From Chitinophaga dinghuensis (GTDB lineage: Bacteria > Bacteroidota > Bacteroidia > Chitinophagales > Chitinophagaceae): a DNA stretch of 64,000 nt. The notes under the pieces were generated by a model. The model made no database searches, was not told the DNA's origin, and was given only the letters and a program-made list of their open reading frames with translations. Of this stretch, positions 46,509 through 55,638 are shown in pieces. The stretch covers positions 434,001 through 498,000 of the forward strand of contig NZ_QLMA01000003.1 of the NCBI RefSeq assembly GCF_003259435.1, given 5' to 3'. The first letter of the stretch is position 1, and each line of letters begins with the position of its first letter. Both the position numbers and the translations under genes were made by a program.

Positions 46509-47144
46509 TTATTGTTTATTTTGACTTTCTGCGAGGATATTGTCGATGGTCTGCTGTACTTTTTCAAGTGGCGCAAATCCTCTGGCGCAGAGATATAGTT
46601 GGTCGCCTGTGTCCAGGATAGCTGCCGGAAATCCGGTGATACCCCAGTTTTGAACCAGTTGAAATTCCTGTTGTGTTTCGTAACGGGTTTGTTCTTCCTG
46701 CATTTTCTGGAGGAACTCTTCTACTGGCAGTTCATAGCGGGCAATCAGTGGTCGGTAAGTATCATCATCGATCAGATTGTGTCCGTCGAAATTTAAGGCT
46801 ACCTGCATATCATGTGCGAAGTCCAATGCCTTTGCTGGCAAGTACTGTTTGAATACGGTAAGTGCGATCGCTGGTTTCTCTGAATCCATTTTTTGAGAGG
46901 AAGGCAGTAGTTCATACAGAAACGCGTCTCCAAACTTCACACCTGTCATTTCTTCTACATTCTTATGTGCCTGCAGAATATAGGCCTGCATGGAGGACCA
47001 TGGTCGTTTGTTATCGCCCAGGATCATACCGCCGGAAAGCACTTCAAATTCCCAGTCGGGATGTTGTTGCTGGAGCTGTTGCATTACAGGTGTGAAGCCA
47101 TAACACCAGCCACAGAGTGCATCGTATACATAGATTATTTTCAT
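46509..47144 (-). CDS. DsbA family thioredoxin-fold oxidoreductase
   Basis: A 211-residue protein with CXXC motif CGWC (Cys11, Cys14) in the opening strand-loop (YVYDALCGWCYGF), an inserted helical domain, and the cis-Pro loop GITGFPAAIL. No signal peptide is seen, so it is probably cytoplasmic, like the FrnE-type members, and may reduce or isomerise disulfides or act on small molecules. It lies 42 nt downstream of the PrsW gene. Confidence 0.88.
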   Translation of the reverse strand: MKIIYVYDALCGWCYGFTPVMQQLQQQHPDWEFEVLSGGMILGDNKRPWSSMQAYILQAHKNVEEMTGVKFGDAFLYELLPSSQKMDSEKPAIALTVFKQYLPAKALDFAHDMQVALNFDGHNLIDDDTYRPLIARYELPVEEFLQKMQEEQTRYETQQEFQLVQNWGITGFPAAILDTGDQLYLCARGFAPLEKVQQTIDNILAESQNKQ

Positions 47145-47186
47145 TACTGTTTGATTATCGTTGAGCGGTTAATTTATAGGATATCG

Positions 47187-47903
47187 TCAGCTTTGGCCGC
47201 GATTATCATCTTCATTAAAGTAGTTATTCTCGTGCAGTTTCTCTGATAATGCACGATCTTTTTTAATAGCTCTGATGGCATTCCTGATGGCGAAAAATAA
47301 AGTTACTAATGCCGCGCCAAAGAAGAACAGATTATTTCCGGTGAAGAGGAAGAAATCGTATGTCCCGTGAAAAAATATGGCTACCAGTAATCCTTTTCGA
47401 AGCAGTTCATCTTTTTGCTGAGGCAAGAATTTCGCCAGTCCTACATAATACCCCATTAGCACGGCAAAAGCGCCATGCGCAGGCACCGAGAGGAACATAC
47501 GGGCCACGCCGGTGCCCATGCCATATTTGGCCACATATGCGATATTTTCCAGGGTAGCGAATCCCATACCTATCATTACCGCATATACGATTCCGTCGAA
47601 CGGTTCATTGAATGCTTTTTTCGGATAGGCGTACAGGTAGAGGACCAGGAATTTTGCCAGTTCTTCTGAGAATCCTACGATGGCATAGGCGAAGAAAGCG
47701 GTGTTGAAAATGGTATCACCGCTTTCGCTAAAGCCCAGCATCAGGGCGCCGGATTGTACTACCAATGGAAGTATAATGGACGCCATGCCCAGGAAGAAGC
47801 ATTTCAGCAAGAGCCCTAGTGGTTCGCGGTCGTATTTGTCGAGCGCATAAATCAGCATAGAGATTGCCAGTCCGGGTGCTACTGCCAGGGCCAAGAGTAT
47901 CAT
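47187..47903 (-). CDS. prsW: PrsW family intramembrane metalloprotease
   Basis: A 238-residue membrane protein with about seven hydrophobic spans. The family motifs are all present: EELAK (Glu80-Glu81), GFATLEN (Glu119), AHGAFA (His143) and FFHGTYDF (His179, Asp183). PrsW in Bacillus starts the release of sigma-W by cutting an anti-sigma factor; the substrate in Bacteroidota is unknown. It overlaps the PolX gene by 4 nt (ATGA) and is therefore translationally coupled to it. The gene symbol is given for the family. Confidence 0.87.
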   Translation of the reverse strand: MILLALAVAPGLAISMLIYALDKYDREPLGLLLKCFFLGMASIILPLVVQSGALMLGFSESGDTIFNTAFFAYAIVGFSEELAKFLVLYLYAYPKKAFNEPFDGIVYAVMIGMGFATLENIAYVAKYGMGTGVARMFLSVPAHGAFAVLMGYYVGLAKFLPQQKDELLRKGLLVAIFFHGTYDFFLFTGNNLFFFGAALVTLFFAIRNAIRAIKKDRALSEKLHENNYFNEDDNRGQS

Positions 47904-49588
47904 GAGATCAGATTTTTTTGTTTTTTCCTTTCTTTCAGGAAGGCATCCAGCTGATCAACAGTGAAGCTACTCAGATTGTTTGCCTTTGTCAGGCCGCCTT
48001 TCTGTGCAGCGAGGGTACCGTAAAATACATCTTGGTAACCTTCAATGCTATGGGCATCTGGATCTATGGAAATGAGTACATTTTTTTCCAGGGCATAATG
48101 AATCCAGGACCAGTCCATATCCAATCTGCGAGGGTGGGCATTGAGTTCTATCACCACGTTATTAGCGGCGCAGGCGTCAATGATTTTTTTATGATCTACG
48201 GGATAGCCATTTCGACTTAGTAGGAGTCGGCCGGTCATATGTCCCAATATCGTTGTGTAAGGATTTTCGATGGCTTTGAGCAGGCGTGCCATTGCTTTTT
48301 CCTCGGTCATTTTCAGCGTAGAGTGCACAGATGCAATTACCAGATCGAATGTAGCGAGGATCTCATCTGGGTAATCGAGGTTACCATCGTTGAGGATATC
48401 TGCTTCGATACTTTTGAAGATGCGGAATGGCGCCAGTTGTTTATTCAGTTCATCTACTTGTGATTGTTGTGCCAGAACGCGGGCAGCATCCAGACCGTTT
48501 GCATAGAAGGCAGAGCGGGAGTGGTCGCTGATTACCAGGTATTCAAAGCCTTGTTTCTGAGCGGCTACCGCCATTTCTTCCAGGGTATAAAGGCCGTCGC
48601 TCCATTGGCTGTGGGAGTGGATAATACCTTTGATATCGGACGATTGAATCAGTTGTGGCAATGTTCGGGAGCGTGCTTGCTCCACTTCGTATATACCTTC
48701 CCGTAGGCATGGCGGGATAAAGTCCATATCGGCTCTGCTGAAGATATCCGCTTCGCTGGTGGCGCCAGCGATGGCTGAATGGCCGCCGGCAGCGTTGAAT
48801 TTATCAATAAAGGCAGCAGATCCTGTAGTGAGGAAGAGTTGTGCGGGGAAGTCGGCCTCACTGCATGCATGGGTAATAATTTTTATTTTCTCTTCGGTAG
48901 ACCAGATGATATTGGTATCGTTCACGGCTTCCAGGTGAAATCCTGGCAGGAGAGAAAGTTGTTCCTGGATGGTTTGTACAGGAGCGGCTACCAGCAGTTC
49001 TATTTCGTCGATGATGATAGCGTTTCTTCTGAAGGCGCCGGTGATACTAACGGGAGCTGGCTGGAACAGTTCCTGCAGTTGTTTCTCTAGCTGGACGCCG
49101 GTGGCGGCTACTTCAGCGTAGAGGAAACGGTGTTTATTGGAGAGATAGAATTCAATATTCTGGCGGACGTTATCCTGTGTTTTCTGGCCGAAGCCTTTGA
49201 GGAGGAGTAGTCTGTTTTCGTTACAAGCATAGAGGAGTTCGCCCATGGATTCTACTTCCAGTTCTTTCCAGATGGTAGCAATTTTCTTAGGGCCGAGGCC
49301 TTTTATTTTCATGATTTCGAGGATACCGGGAGGTGTGACTTCCAGGTAATGATCGAGTAAGGCAAAGCGCTGGTTTTCCAGCATTTCTATGATAGCTTTT
49401 CCGGTAGATTCTCCGATTCCTTTGATTTTAAATATATCGTTATGGGGAGTATCTTTTAATTGGCCCGGGAGTTTTTCTATGGTAAATGCAGCGGAGGCAA
49501 AGGATTTTGCTTTGAAGCTGTTTTCGCCGTGAATATCCATTAGTTTGGAGAGCAGGGCGAAGTTATCGGCAATTGCGTAGTTGTCCAT
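47900..49588 (-). CDS. PolX-type protein: helix-hairpin-helix, degenerate polymerase site, PHP domain
   Basis: A 562-residue protein laid out like bacterial DNA polymerase X: N-terminal 8-kDa and helix-hairpin-helix region (KIKGIGESTGKAI, KIKGLGPKKIATI), a Pol-beta-like palm, and a C-terminal PHP phosphoesterase domain. In the palm, TGAFRR (183-188) is kept, but the catalytic DxD is EIE (Glu195, Glu197), so polymerase activity is doubtful. The PHP metal site is intact: HSHSQWSDG (His324, His326, Asp331), ISDHS, EADILNDG, IASVHS, ELNAHPRR and DPDAHS. It is probably a nuclease or phosphatase in DNA repair. Confidence 0.88.
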   Translation of the reverse strand: MDNYAIADNFALLSKLMDIHGENSFKAKSFASAAFTIEKLPGQLKDTPHNDIFKIKGIGESTGKAIIEMLENQRFALLDHYLEVTPPGILEIMKIKGLGPKKIATIWKELEVESMGELLYACNENRLLLLKGFGQKTQDNVRQNIEFYLSNKHRFLYAEVAATGVQLEKQLQELFQPAPVSITGAFRRNAIIIDEIELLVAAPVQTIQEQLSLLPGFHLEAVNDTNIIWSTEEKIKIITHACSEADFPAQLFLTTGSAAFIDKFNAAGGHSAIAGATSEADIFSRADMDFIPPCLREGIYEVEQARSRTLPQLIQSSDIKGIIHSHSQWSDGLYTLEEMAVAAQKQGFEYLVISDHSRSAFYANGLDAARVLAQQSQVDELNKQLAPFRIFKSIEADILNDGNLDYPDEILATFDLVIASVHSTLKMTEEKAMARLLKAIENPYTTILGHMTGRLLLSRNGYPVDHKKIIDACAANNVVIELNAHPRRLDMDWSWIHYALEKNVLISIDPDAHSIEGYQDVFYGTLAAQKGGLTKANNLSSFTVDQLDAFLKERKKQKNLIS

Positions 49589-49619
49589 TTGATAAAATTA
49601 AGGGATTTTTTCACGTGGT

Positions 49620-49940
49620 GGTTTGGTCTCGCGAAGGGCTCAAAGAAAATGTGATGCAAAGGGCGCAAAGGGAGGGTGTATGAATTGGAAACGGGGGCTG
49701 GTCTCGCAAAGGGCGCAAAGAAAAGTGACGCAAAGGGCGCAAAGGAAAGATAGTTAGCGTAACTAAGTCAGGCAACAAAATCTAATCTTTTGCGGCCTTT
49801 GCCTCTTTGCGTTTTTGCGAGCCTCCTTCGCAAAGGGCGCAAAGGAAAGATAATTAGCATAACGATGCAGGCAACAAAATCTAATCTTTTGCGGCCTTTG
49901 CCTCTTTGCGTCTTTGCGAGAATCTCCTTCGCTAAGGGGC
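49620..49940. repeat. GCAAAGG-rich intergenic array with two 100-nt tandem units
   Basis: CGCAAAGGGCGCAAAG-type words recur from 49620. Two units of about 100 nt (49729-49828 and 49829-49931) are nearly the same. Each begins with CGCAAAGGGCGCAAAGG and ends with its approximate inverse CCTTTGCCTCTTTGCG, so each can fold into a hairpin. No coding frame is seen. Confidence 0.85.
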
Positions 49941-49941
49941 A

Positions 49942-49970
49942 AAAGAAAAGGTCCTGAATTTCAGGACCCT
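49942..49970 (-). terminator. Terminator of the H1-like protein gene
   Basis: GGTCCTGA and TCAGGACC form an 8-bp stem; on the minus strand it is followed by TTTTCTTTT. Confidence 0.75.
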
Positions 49971-49996
49971 TATAACTACATTTTGTAAATCCGATC

Positions 49997-50395
49997 TTAG
50001 TTAGCTGGATTTGCTTGAGCTGGAGCGCTAGCAGGAGCGGCTTTCTTAGCAGCAGCTTTCTTCTTAGGCGCAGCTTTTTTAACAGCAGCTTTCTTTTTAG
50101 GAGCGGCTTTTTTAGCAGCAGCTTTCTTTTTAGGAGCAGCTTTCTTAGCAGCAGCTTTCTTTTTAGGAGCAGCTTTCTTAGCAGCAGCTTTTTTAGGAGC
50201 GACTTTCTTAGCAGCAGCTTTCTTTTTAGGAGCGGCTTTCTTAGCAGCAGCTTTCTTTTTAGGAGCAGCTTTCTTAGCAGCAGCTTTTTTAGGAGCAGCT
50301 TTCTTAGCAGCAGCTTTCTTTTTAGGAGCAGCTTTCTTAGCAGCAGCTTTTTTAGGCGCAGCTTTTTTAGCAGCCGCTTTTTTAATTGTTGCCAT
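49997..50395 (-). CDS. Lys/Ala-rich histone H1-like protein
   Basis: A 132-residue basic low-complexity protein made almost wholly of Lys, Ala and Pro: short units such as KKAAPKKKAAAKKAAPKK repeat from residue 5 to about 120, with the tail ASAPAQANPAN. It resembles the C-terminal tail of histone H1 and the H1-like proteins of several bacteria, which bind DNA without sequence preference. Nucleoid binding is therefore likely, but not shown. The DNA itself is a 30-40 nt period repeat that may vary in length by slippage. It is 64 nt downstream of rpmA. Confidence 0.85.
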   Translation of the reverse strand: MATIKKAAAKKAAPKKAAAKKAAPKKKAAAKKAAPKKAAAKKAAPKKKAAAKKAAPKKKAAAKKVAPKKAAAKKAAPKKKAAAKKAAPKKKAAAKKAAPKKKAAVKKAAPKKKAAAKKAAPASAPAQANPAN

Positions 50396-50459
50396 TGTTT
50401 TTTGAATTTGGGTTAGTAAAAAATAATTGGGTATAAAAAAACTTTATGGCAAACACTGA

Positions 50460-50738
50460 TTAGGCTTCAGCCTGAGCAGTGGTGTCAAATGCTTTAACAG
50501 AAACGTAGGTTTTGTTTTCGCGACCTTTTCTGAATTCCACAACACCGTCAGTTACTGCGAAAATGGTAAAATCTTTACCAATGCCTACATTTTGACCTGG
50601 ATGGTAAACAGTACCTCTCTGGCGAACAATGATGTTACCAGAAATAGCAGGTTGACCACCGAAAATTTTAACGCCCAGCCTTTTGCTTTGGGAGTCACGG
50701 CCGTTCTTTACACTACCTTCACCTTTTTTATGTGCCAT
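50460..50738 (-). CDS. rpmA: 50S ribosomal protein L27
   Basis: A 92-residue ribosomal protein of the large subunit peptidyl-transferase region. [20 protein letters not shown] matches the conserved L27 start, with no N-terminal cleavable extension as found in Firmicutes. [10 protein letters not shown] and [19 protein letters not shown] are also standard. It follows rplU by 55 nt in the usual rplU-rpmA order. Confidence 0.97.
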   Translation of the reverse strand: MAHKKGEGSVKNGRDSQSKRLGVKIFGGQPAISGNIIVRQRGTVYHPGQNVGIGKDFTIFAVTDGVVEFRKGRENKTYVSVKAFDTTAQAEA

Positions 50739-50793
50739 TGTATAATTACTTTAAAAAACTTGTCTAAAAAATAAGTTGCGCTTAATGTACAAA

Positions 50794-51096
50794 TTAAGCG
50801 ATTTCATTGATTTTGATCTTAGTGAAGTGGGTACGGTGACCAACTTTCTTTCTGAAGCCTTTTCTTCTCTTCATTTTGAAAGCGATAACTTTATCACCCT
50901 GAACATGTCCTAAGATTTCTGCTTTTACTACTGATTTTACATCAGTACCTACAGCCAGCTTACCAGCGTTATCTGTTAACAGCACTTCAGAAAACTCCAC
51001 TTTATCTCCGATATTTCCCTGTAACTGCTGTACAAATATTTCCTGGTCTTTTTGTACTTTAAATTGCTGACCTGCGATTTTTACAACTGCAAACAT
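50794..51096 (-). CDS. rplU: 50S ribosomal protein L21
   Basis: A 100-residue large-subunit protein. MFAVVKIAGQQFKVQKDQEI is the conserved opening, and HVQGDKVIAFKMKRRKGFRK plus GHRTHFTKIKINEI the conserved end. The ATG at 51096 is chosen because this is the normal length of the family. A strong promoter lies 24 nt upstream, so rplU-rpmA and perhaps the H1-like gene are one unit. Confidence 0.97.
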   Translation of the reverse strand: MFAVVKIAGQQFKVQKDQEIFVQQLQGNIGDKVEFSEVLLTDNAGKLAVGTDVKSVVKAEILGHVQGDKVIAFKMKRRKGFRKKVGHRTHFTKIKINEIA

Positions 51097-51119
51097 AATT
51101 ATCCAAAATATAATTTCCG

Positions 51120-51151
51120 CAAAAGTACCATTTGTTTTTCTAATTGACAAA
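51120..51151 (-). promoter_or_regulatory. Promoter of rplU-rpmA
   Basis: On the minus strand, TTTG (51148-51151), a 20-nt spacer and TACTTTTG (51120-51127), one of the clearest promoters in the window. Confidence 0.75.
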
Positions 51152-51315
51152 GTTTTCCGGCTTTTTTTAATTCACATGTGTAAATTAATGTATTCAACCA
51201 GATAAAACTTAATCTTTTCAAAGATACGTACTTTCCTGAAATTTAGATTTTTTTAACAATTTCTTACCATATTTTAAATCATCATTTTTACGGTGAAAGG
51301 CATCGCATTTTTATA

Positions 51316-51323
51316 TACATTTG
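51316..51323 (+). promoter_or_regulatory. -7 element for the GH3-family gene
   Basis: TACATTTG matches TAnnTTTG; about 56 nt before the ATG at 51380. The -33 region is only T-rich. Confidence 0.55.
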
Positions 51324-51379
51324 TCGTTTACACCATAATATAGTGGATGTCCATTCTCTCAATAATAAAATAAAGAGGC

Positions 51380-52876
51380 ATGAAGTTTAAATCACTGCTG
51401 GCCAAACCATTTGCTTCCATTGTGCATAACAAGATCAAGAAGGAAATGCTGAGGGCGGTAGAAGACCAGGATCGCATCCTGGAGGAGCTGATAAAAACAG
51501 GAAGGAAAACGGAATTCGGCGCAGAACATAAAATGGATGCAGTCAATACCCACGAGGAGTTCAGGCAGGCCATCCCCGTTCGCGACTATGAGCAATATAA
51601 ACCTTATATAGAACGAATTAAGCAGGGTAAACAAAACGTTCTTTGGAAAGGCCAGCCCATTTATCTGGCCAAAACATCCGGCACTACCAGCGGCGTAAAA
51701 TATATTCCCATCACAAAGGACTCTATCTCTAATCATATAGATACCGCTCGCAATGCGCTGCTCAACTATATGGGAGAAACCGGCAATACAGCCTTTGCTG
51801 ATGGTAAAATGATCTTCCTCTCCGGTTCCCCTGAACTGGAAAGAGTAGGAGGTATCCCCACCGGAAGGCTCAGCGGTATCGTTAATCATCATATTCCAAA
51901 ATATCTCCGTACCAACCAGCTCCCATCCTACGAAACAAACTGTATCGATGACTGGGAAACCAAACTGGACAAAATCGTAGAGGAAACCATTAACCAGGAT
52001 ATGACCCTGATCAGTGGTATTCCACCTTGGGTACAGATGTATTTCGACCGACTAATGGAGCGTACCAACGGGAAACGAATAAAAGAAATATTTAAAAACT
52101 TTGATGTAATGGTATATGGCGGGGTGAATTTTGAGCCTTACCGCGCCAAGCTGATGGCTTCCATCGGCGCGCCTATTCATACCATCGAGACTTTCCCGGC
52201 TTCAGAAGGATTTTTCGCCTTCCAGGATTCCCAGGAACAAGAAGGATTACTCCTGAATACCAATTCCGGTATTTTCTATGAATTTGTTCCGGCACAGGAA
52301 ATATTTAACGAAAATCCAACCAGACTGTCACTCAAAGATGTACAGGTTGGCGTAAATTACGCCCTGATTATTAATAATAATGCCGGCCTCTGGGGATATA
52401 ATATCGGAGATACCATTAAATTTATATCTACCAATCCTTATAAAATCCTGGTAACTGGTCGTATTAAACATTTTATCTCTGCATTCGGAGAACATGTTAT
52501 CGGAGAGGAAGTAGAGTATAGTCTGATGAAAGCGGCACAAGAAGAAAATGTCCACATCACTGAGTTTACTGTAGCGCCGATGATTCAAACAACCGGGGAA
52601 TTACCTTACCACGAATGGTTTGTGGAATTTGAGAATATGCCGGCAAATCTGGAAGCTTTCGCCAAAAAAGTGGATGAAAACATGCGCCAGAAGAATATAT
52701 ATTATAACGACTTATTGACTGGCAATATATTGCAACCCCTGAAAATAAGACCTGTACGGAAACAGGGCTTTATCGACTATATGAAAGCGATTGGAAAACT
52801 GGGCGGACAAAACAAAGTGCCTCGTCTGAGTAACGACAGGAAACTGGCAGACGAGCTGACGCAGTATTTACAATGA
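51380..52876 (+). CDS. GH3 auxin-responsive promoter family protein
   Basis: A 498-residue member of the GH3 family, which in plants conjugates amino acids to jasmonate or auxin by adenylation. Bacterial relatives belong to the same acyl-adenylate fold but their substrates are largely unknown. Recognised parts are the ATP loop LAKTSGTTSGVKYIP (about residues 93-107), VMVYGGVNFEPYR, ETFPASEGFFAF and the late VTGRIKHFISAFGEHV. Full length. It is alone on its strand, 93 nt before dxr. Confidence 0.9.
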   Translation: MKFKSLLAKPFASIVHNKIKKEMLRAVEDQDRILEELIKTGRKTEFGAEHKMDAVNTHEEFRQAIPVRDYEQYKPYIERIKQGKQNVLWKGQPIYLAKTSGTTSGVKYIPITKDSISNHIDTARNALLNYMGETGNTAFADGKMIFLSGSPELERVGGIPTGRLSGIVNHHIPKYLRTNQLPSYETNCIDDWETKLDKIVEETINQDMTLISGIPPWVQMYFDRLMERTNGKRIKEIFKNFDVMVYGGVNFEPYRAKLMASIGAPIHTIETFPASEGFFAFQDSQEQEGLLLNTNSGIFYEFVPAQEIFNENPTRLSLKDVQVGVNYALIINNNAGLWGYNIGDTIKFISTNPYKILVTGRIKHFISAFGEHVIGEEVEYSLMKAAQEENVHITEFTVAPMIQTTGELPYHEWFVEFENMPANLEAFAKKVDENMRQKNIYYNDLLTGNILQPLKIRPVRKQGFIDYMKAIGKLGGQNKVPRLSNDRKLADELTQYLQ

Positions 52877-52969
52877 TAGTATTCCGGGAGGAACTTATAT
52901 AACTGCTGTAAACCATTTTTACAGCTGATCGTTCATGTATTGTTAACCGATAAAATGTAAATCACCGTA

Positions 52970-54136
52970 ATGAATAAACGAAAAATTGCCATCTTCGGCT
53001 CCACCGGATCGATTGGTATTCAGGCACTGGATGTGATAGCGGCGCATCCCGACAGATTTTGTGTGGAGGTACTGACCGCACAAAATAACGCAGACCTGTT
53101 GATTGAACAGGCGCTGAAATTCAAACCTAATGCGGTTGTCATTGGGAATGAAGAAAAATACAAGCAGGTTAAGGACGTTTTATTTGATAAAGGCATTAAA
53201 GTATTTGCCGGCGCTAAATCCATGGTGGAAGTAGCTGCCTGGAATTCTATTGATATGATGCTGGCAGCCATTATGGGCTTTGCTGGTCTGGCTCCTACCA
53301 TGGCGGCCATCGAACAAGGTACTGCCATTGCCCTGGCCAACAAGGAAACCCTTGTTTGTGCCGGCGATATCGTAATGGCGGCTGCTGCCAGGAGAAATGT
53401 GCCGATTATACCGGTAGATTCCGAGCACTCGGCCATCTTCCAGTGTTTGCTGGGAGAACCACTGTCCAAACTGGAGAAAGTAATCCTTACCGCTTCAGGC
53501 GGTCCTTTCCTCGGTAAAAAGCCGAACTTCCTCATCAACGTGAAAAAAGACCATGCGCTCCAACATCCAAACTGGAGTATGGGCGCTAAAATCACCATCG
53601 ATTCCGCCACCCTGATGAATAAAGGACTGGAAATGATCGAAGCTAAATGGTTATTTGGTCTGAAACCAGAAGATATTGAAGTAGTGATCCATCCACAGTC
53701 CATTATCCATTCTATGGTGCAGTTTGTGGACGGTTCCCTGAAAGCCCAGATGGGCCTGCCGGATATGAAACTTCCTATCCAGTATGCACTTGGCTTCCCT
53801 GACAGGCTACAAAATGATTTTCCTCGTTTCTCCTTCAGAAACTATTCCTCGCTGACTTTTGAACAGCCAGACACGAAAACTTTCCGCAACCTGGCAATCG
53901 CTATTGAGGCCATGTACAAAGGCGGAAATGCGGCCTGTGTGATGAATGCTGCCAATGAAGAAGTGGTGAATGCCTTCCTGAAAAACCGTATCGGATTCCT
54001 TCAGATGACGGAAGTAATCGAGGAAACAATGGCAAAAATCCCGTTTGTAGAAACGCCTTCACTGAACGATTACTACGAATGTGACACTGCAGCCAGAGAG
54101 CACGCGTCTTCCTTAATCAATTCCATTGTAATTTAA
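52970..54136 (+). CDS. dxr: 1-deoxy-D-xylulose 5-phosphate reductoisomerase
   Basis: Makes 2-C-methyl-D-erythritol 4-phosphate in the non-mevalonate isoprenoid pathway, using NADPH and a divalent metal. The 388-residue protein starts with the NADPH-binding FGSTGSIGIQALDVI and contains ALANKETLV, the metal-binding PVDSEHSAIFQ, LTASGGPF and NKGLEMIEAKWLF of the family. It lies 86 nt before rseP on the same strand, a pairing usual in Bacteroidota. Confidence 0.97.
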   Translation: MNKRKIAIFGSTGSIGIQALDVIAAHPDRFCVEVLTAQNNADLLIEQALKFKPNAVVIGNEEKYKQVKDVLFDKGIKVFAGAKSMVEVAAWNSIDMMLAAIMGFAGLAPTMAAIEQGTAIALANKETLVCAGDIVMAAAARRNVPIIPVDSEHSAIFQCLLGEPLSKLEKVILTASGGPFLGKKPNFLINVKKDHALQHPNWSMGAKITIDSATLMNKGLEMIEAKWLFGLKPEDIEVVIHPQSIIHSMVQFVDGSLKAQMGLPDMKLPIQYALGFPDRLQNDFPRFSFRNYSSLTFEQPDTKTFRNLAIAIEAMYKGGNAACVMNAANEEVVNAFLKNRIGFLQMTEVIEETMAKIPFVETPSLNDYYECDTAAREHASSLINSIVI

Positions 54137-54222
54137 TAGCAGTCAAAAATTAACAACACATTTTGCCTTTTTATCTGTTAAATCTGATATTTTACAGGCG
54201 GAATAAAAGCAGCATATACTAA

Positions 54223-55563
54223 ATGACATTAGAGTTAATATTAGTGAAAGGCGGACAGCTTATTCTGTCGCTCTCTATACTGGTGGTTCTGCATGAGCTG
54301 GGCCACTTTATCCCTGCCAAGTTGTTTAAAACCCGTGTAGAAAAATTCTACCTGTTCTTCGACCCCTGGTTTTCCCTGTTTAAAATCAAGAAAGGAGAAA
54401 CGGAATACGGTATTGGCTGGCTTCCGTTGGGCGGATACGTGAAAATATCCGGTATGATCGATGAAAGCATGGACAAGGAACAAATGGCCAAACCCCCGCA
54501 ATCGTGGGAGTTTCGAGCCAAACCAGCCTGGCAGCGACTGATCATCATGATCGGTGGCGTTACGGTGAACATCCTCCTGGCTTTCTTCATCTATTCCATG
54601 ATTCTATGGTCTAAAGGATATACCTATATTCCTACCAAAGACCTGCCTTATGGCGTAAAAGTAGATTCTCTCGGTAAAAGCATCGGGCTGCAGGACGGCG
54701 ATAAAATCCTTAGCCTGGATCATAAAGAAGTAAAGGAATTTGATAAGATTCCGGTTTATATGATCCTGCATGGCGCCAAAACTATCCAGGTGGATAGAAA
54801 TGGTCAGCAGGTAGATGTGGCCGTTCCGGAAGGTTTTATTCGTCGTGTAATGGGGATCATGAAAGGTGGCGGAAGCTTCCTGGACCCTAATATGCCAGAT
54901 ACCGTGCCTTATGTAATCGGAAAAGTAGTGGAAGGATTCCCGGGCGCAAAAGCTGGTCTGCAAACAGACGACCGCATGCTCGCTGTAAACGGGGTGTCTA
55001 CACCGGATACCAAGTCTTTCCTGACGGAAATGAAGAAGTATAAGTCACAGACCATCGATCTGCAGATCCTCCGCGGAAAAGATACCATGACCGTGCATCC
55101 TGTTTTGGATACCACTGGTAAACTGGTACTGTTACCATTTAAAACAGTGACCATTCACTATTCCTTCCTGGAATCTTTCCCGGCAGGCGTAAGAATGGGT
55201 GTGGATAAACTGAATTCCTATGTGCTGCAACTGCGACTGCTGTTTGTATCCAAGGAAGTGAAAATGACAGAATCTGTAGGCGGTTTCGCCAGCATTGCCA
55301 AACTGTTCCCGGATCAGTGGAACTGGCTGGATTTCTGGCAACTGACAGCGTTTTTGTCGCTCATCCTGGCATTTATGAATATCTTGCCTATTCCGGCATT
55401 GGATGGTGGCCATGTGCTCTTCCTCCTGTACGAAATAGTAACAGGCCGTAAGCCAAGTGAGAAATTCCTGGAATATGCACAAATTGTGGGAATGGTCATC
55501 GTACTGGGGCTCTTGCTCTTTGCGAACGGACTGGATATTTGGAGAGGAATTTTCGGCAAATAG
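54223..55563 (+). CDS. rseP: Site-2 protease RseP-type zinc metalloprotease
   Basis: A membrane protease of 446 residues that cuts transmembrane segments of anti-sigma factors and other proteins. The zinc-binding HELGH (His24, Glu25, His28) is in the first transmembrane segment, the second site NILPIPALDGGH (Asp394) near residue 390, and PDZ-type domains lie between (DGDKILSLDHKEVKEF and AGLQTDDRMLAVNG). It ends 22 nt before a strong terminator, and the tmRNA gene follows. Confidence 0.95.
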   Translation: MTLELILVKGGQLILSLSILVVLHELGHFIPAKLFKTRVEKFYLFFDPWFSLFKIKKGETEYGIGWLPLGGYVKISGMIDESMDKEQMAKPPQSWEFRAKPAWQRLIIMIGGVTVNILLAFFIYSMILWSKGYTYIPTKDLPYGVKVDSLGKSIGLQDGDKILSLDHKEVKEFDKIPVYMILHGAKTIQVDRNGQQVDVAVPEGFIRRVMGIMKGGGSFLDPNMPDTVPYVIGKVVEGFPGAKAGLQTDDRMLAVNGVSTPDTKSFLTEMKKYKSQTIDLQILRGKDTMTVHPVLDTTGKLVLLPFKTVTIHYSFLESFPAGVRMGVDKLNSYVLQLRLLFVSKEVKMTESVGGFASIAKLFPDQWNWLDFWQLTAFLSLILAFMNILPIPALDGGHVLFLLYEIVTGRKPSEKFLEYAQIVGMVIVLGLLLFANGLDIWRGIFGK

Positions 55564-55584
55564 CCACTTTTGCATAAATTTTTG

Positions 55585-55621
55585 AAAAAAGCATACAGCT
55601 ATCACAGCTGTATGCTTTTTT
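55585..55621 (+). terminator. Terminator of the dxr-rseP unit
   Basis: A 16-bp perfect stem (AAAAAAGCATACAGCT with its complement) around a 5-nt loop, ending in six T residues. It overlaps the upstream part of the tmRNA promoter. Confidence 0.9.
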
Positions 55622-55638
55622 ACTTTGCGGAAAAGTTG

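Noticed and set aside
49620..49940. Repeat array as a CRISPR
   Set aside because: The two units are about 100 nt, abut directly without unique spacers, and no cas gene is near.
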